Assembly: GCF_000520995.1 (NCBI RefSeq)
Contig: NZ_JACA01000005.1
Location: forward strand, 310,001-374,000
DNA from: Aquimarina macrocephali JAMB N27
GTDB taxonomy: Bacteria; Bacteroidota; Bacteroidia; Flavobacteriales; Flavobacteriaceae
Reading direction: 5' to 3'
Length of the DNA: 64,000 nucleotides
The notes under the pieces were generated by a model. It searched no databases, was not told where the DNA came from, and saw only the letters and a program-made list of their open reading frames with translations. Positions 63,858-64,000 of the stretch are shown here, piece after piece. The translations under genes were made by a program, and so were the position numbers. How positions within the stretch are numbered: position 1 is the first letter of the stretch; each line of letters starts with the position of its first letter.

Positions 63858-64000
63858 ATGAGCGAATTAAGTGTACATCACTTATTGGGAATAAAATATC
63901 TAAATAAAGAAGATATTAATTTAATCTTTGAGACTGCTGATCACTTTAAAGAAGTTATTAATAGACCAATTAAAAAAGTTCCTTCGCTTAGAGACATAAC
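63858..64000 (+). CDS. pyrB: Aspartate carbamoyltransferase catalytic subunit, N-terminal part
   Basis: ATG at 63858, running off the window end. The 47 readable residues (start MSELSVHHLLGIKYLNKEDI, then INLIFETADHFKEVI and VPSLRDI) match the PyrB N-terminus before the carbamoyl phosphate site. Partial because of the window edge, not a truncation. Cotranscribed with pyrR. Confidence 0.92.
   Translation, partial: MSELSVHHLLGIKYLNKEDINLIFETADHFKEVINRPIKKVPSLRDI

Overview
The window is AT-rich chromosomal DNA from a marine-type member of the Flavobacteriaceae, most like Aquimarina or a close relative (inferred). The signs are: a fused LpxC-FabZ protein, the type IX secretion (T9SS) genes porX, PorP/SprF and clients with type A and type B sorting domains, promoters of the Bacteroidetes form (TTG, about 19 bp, TAnnTTTG), few Shine-Dalgarno sites, and frequent TTG starts on secreted proteins. 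No rRNA, tRNA, CRISPR array, insertion sequence or prophage was seen.

Layout. 1-6.5 kb: TPR sensor histidine kinase, aroB, proline dehydrogenase, a VOC protein and a pentapeptide-repeat protein. 6.5-11.2 kb: a MocR/PdxR-type regulator divergent from two flavin split-barrel proteins, a DUF1272 protein and three GNAT acetyltransferases, with a candidate direct-repeat operator between them. 11.5-17.2 kb: a second TPR histidine kinase, then the minus-strand group porX-tsaE-ald-DUF4258. 17.3-24.7 kb: HD phosphohydrolase, then lpxD, lpxC-fabZ, lpxA, efp, a second LpxD-like gene with an NTF2-like tail, and sucD. 24.8-31.1 kb: an accessory island with an ECF sigma factor and a membrane TPR protein (probable anti-sigma) on the minus strand, and on the plus strand a lipoprotein, a membrane-anchored TPR-CHAT protease and two more lipoproteins. 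A 27-bp element occurs before the first lipoprotein gene and again directly after the CHAT gene. 31.5-40.6 kb: M16 peptidase, fabG, VWA membrane protein, prohibitin-like protein, diaminopropionate ammonia-lyase and a GNAT-NTF2 fusion. 40.7-46.1 kb: a large T9SS type A client, a helix-hairpin-helix membrane protein and an OmpA-family protein. 46.1-54.3 kb: the complete histidine operon hisGDCBHAF(IE), with a four-helix-bundle gene inserted between hisH and hisA. 54.5-60.3 kb: T9SS type B client, PorP/SprF-like protein and PD40/OmpA protein. 60.4-64 kb: rpsA, a small secreted protein, pyrR and the start of pyrB.

The two most interesting signals are both regulatory. First, the his operon carries a complete candidate attenuator that can be read base by base: a promoter, an 18-residue leader peptide with four consecutive His codons, a candidate antiterminator pairing, and a 13-bp terminator hairpin. 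Second, the sigma / anti-sigma / CHAT-protease island has a repeated 27-bp element whose form fits an ECF promoter, suggesting a self-contained envelope stress or conflict system that also controls a lipoprotein of unknown function.
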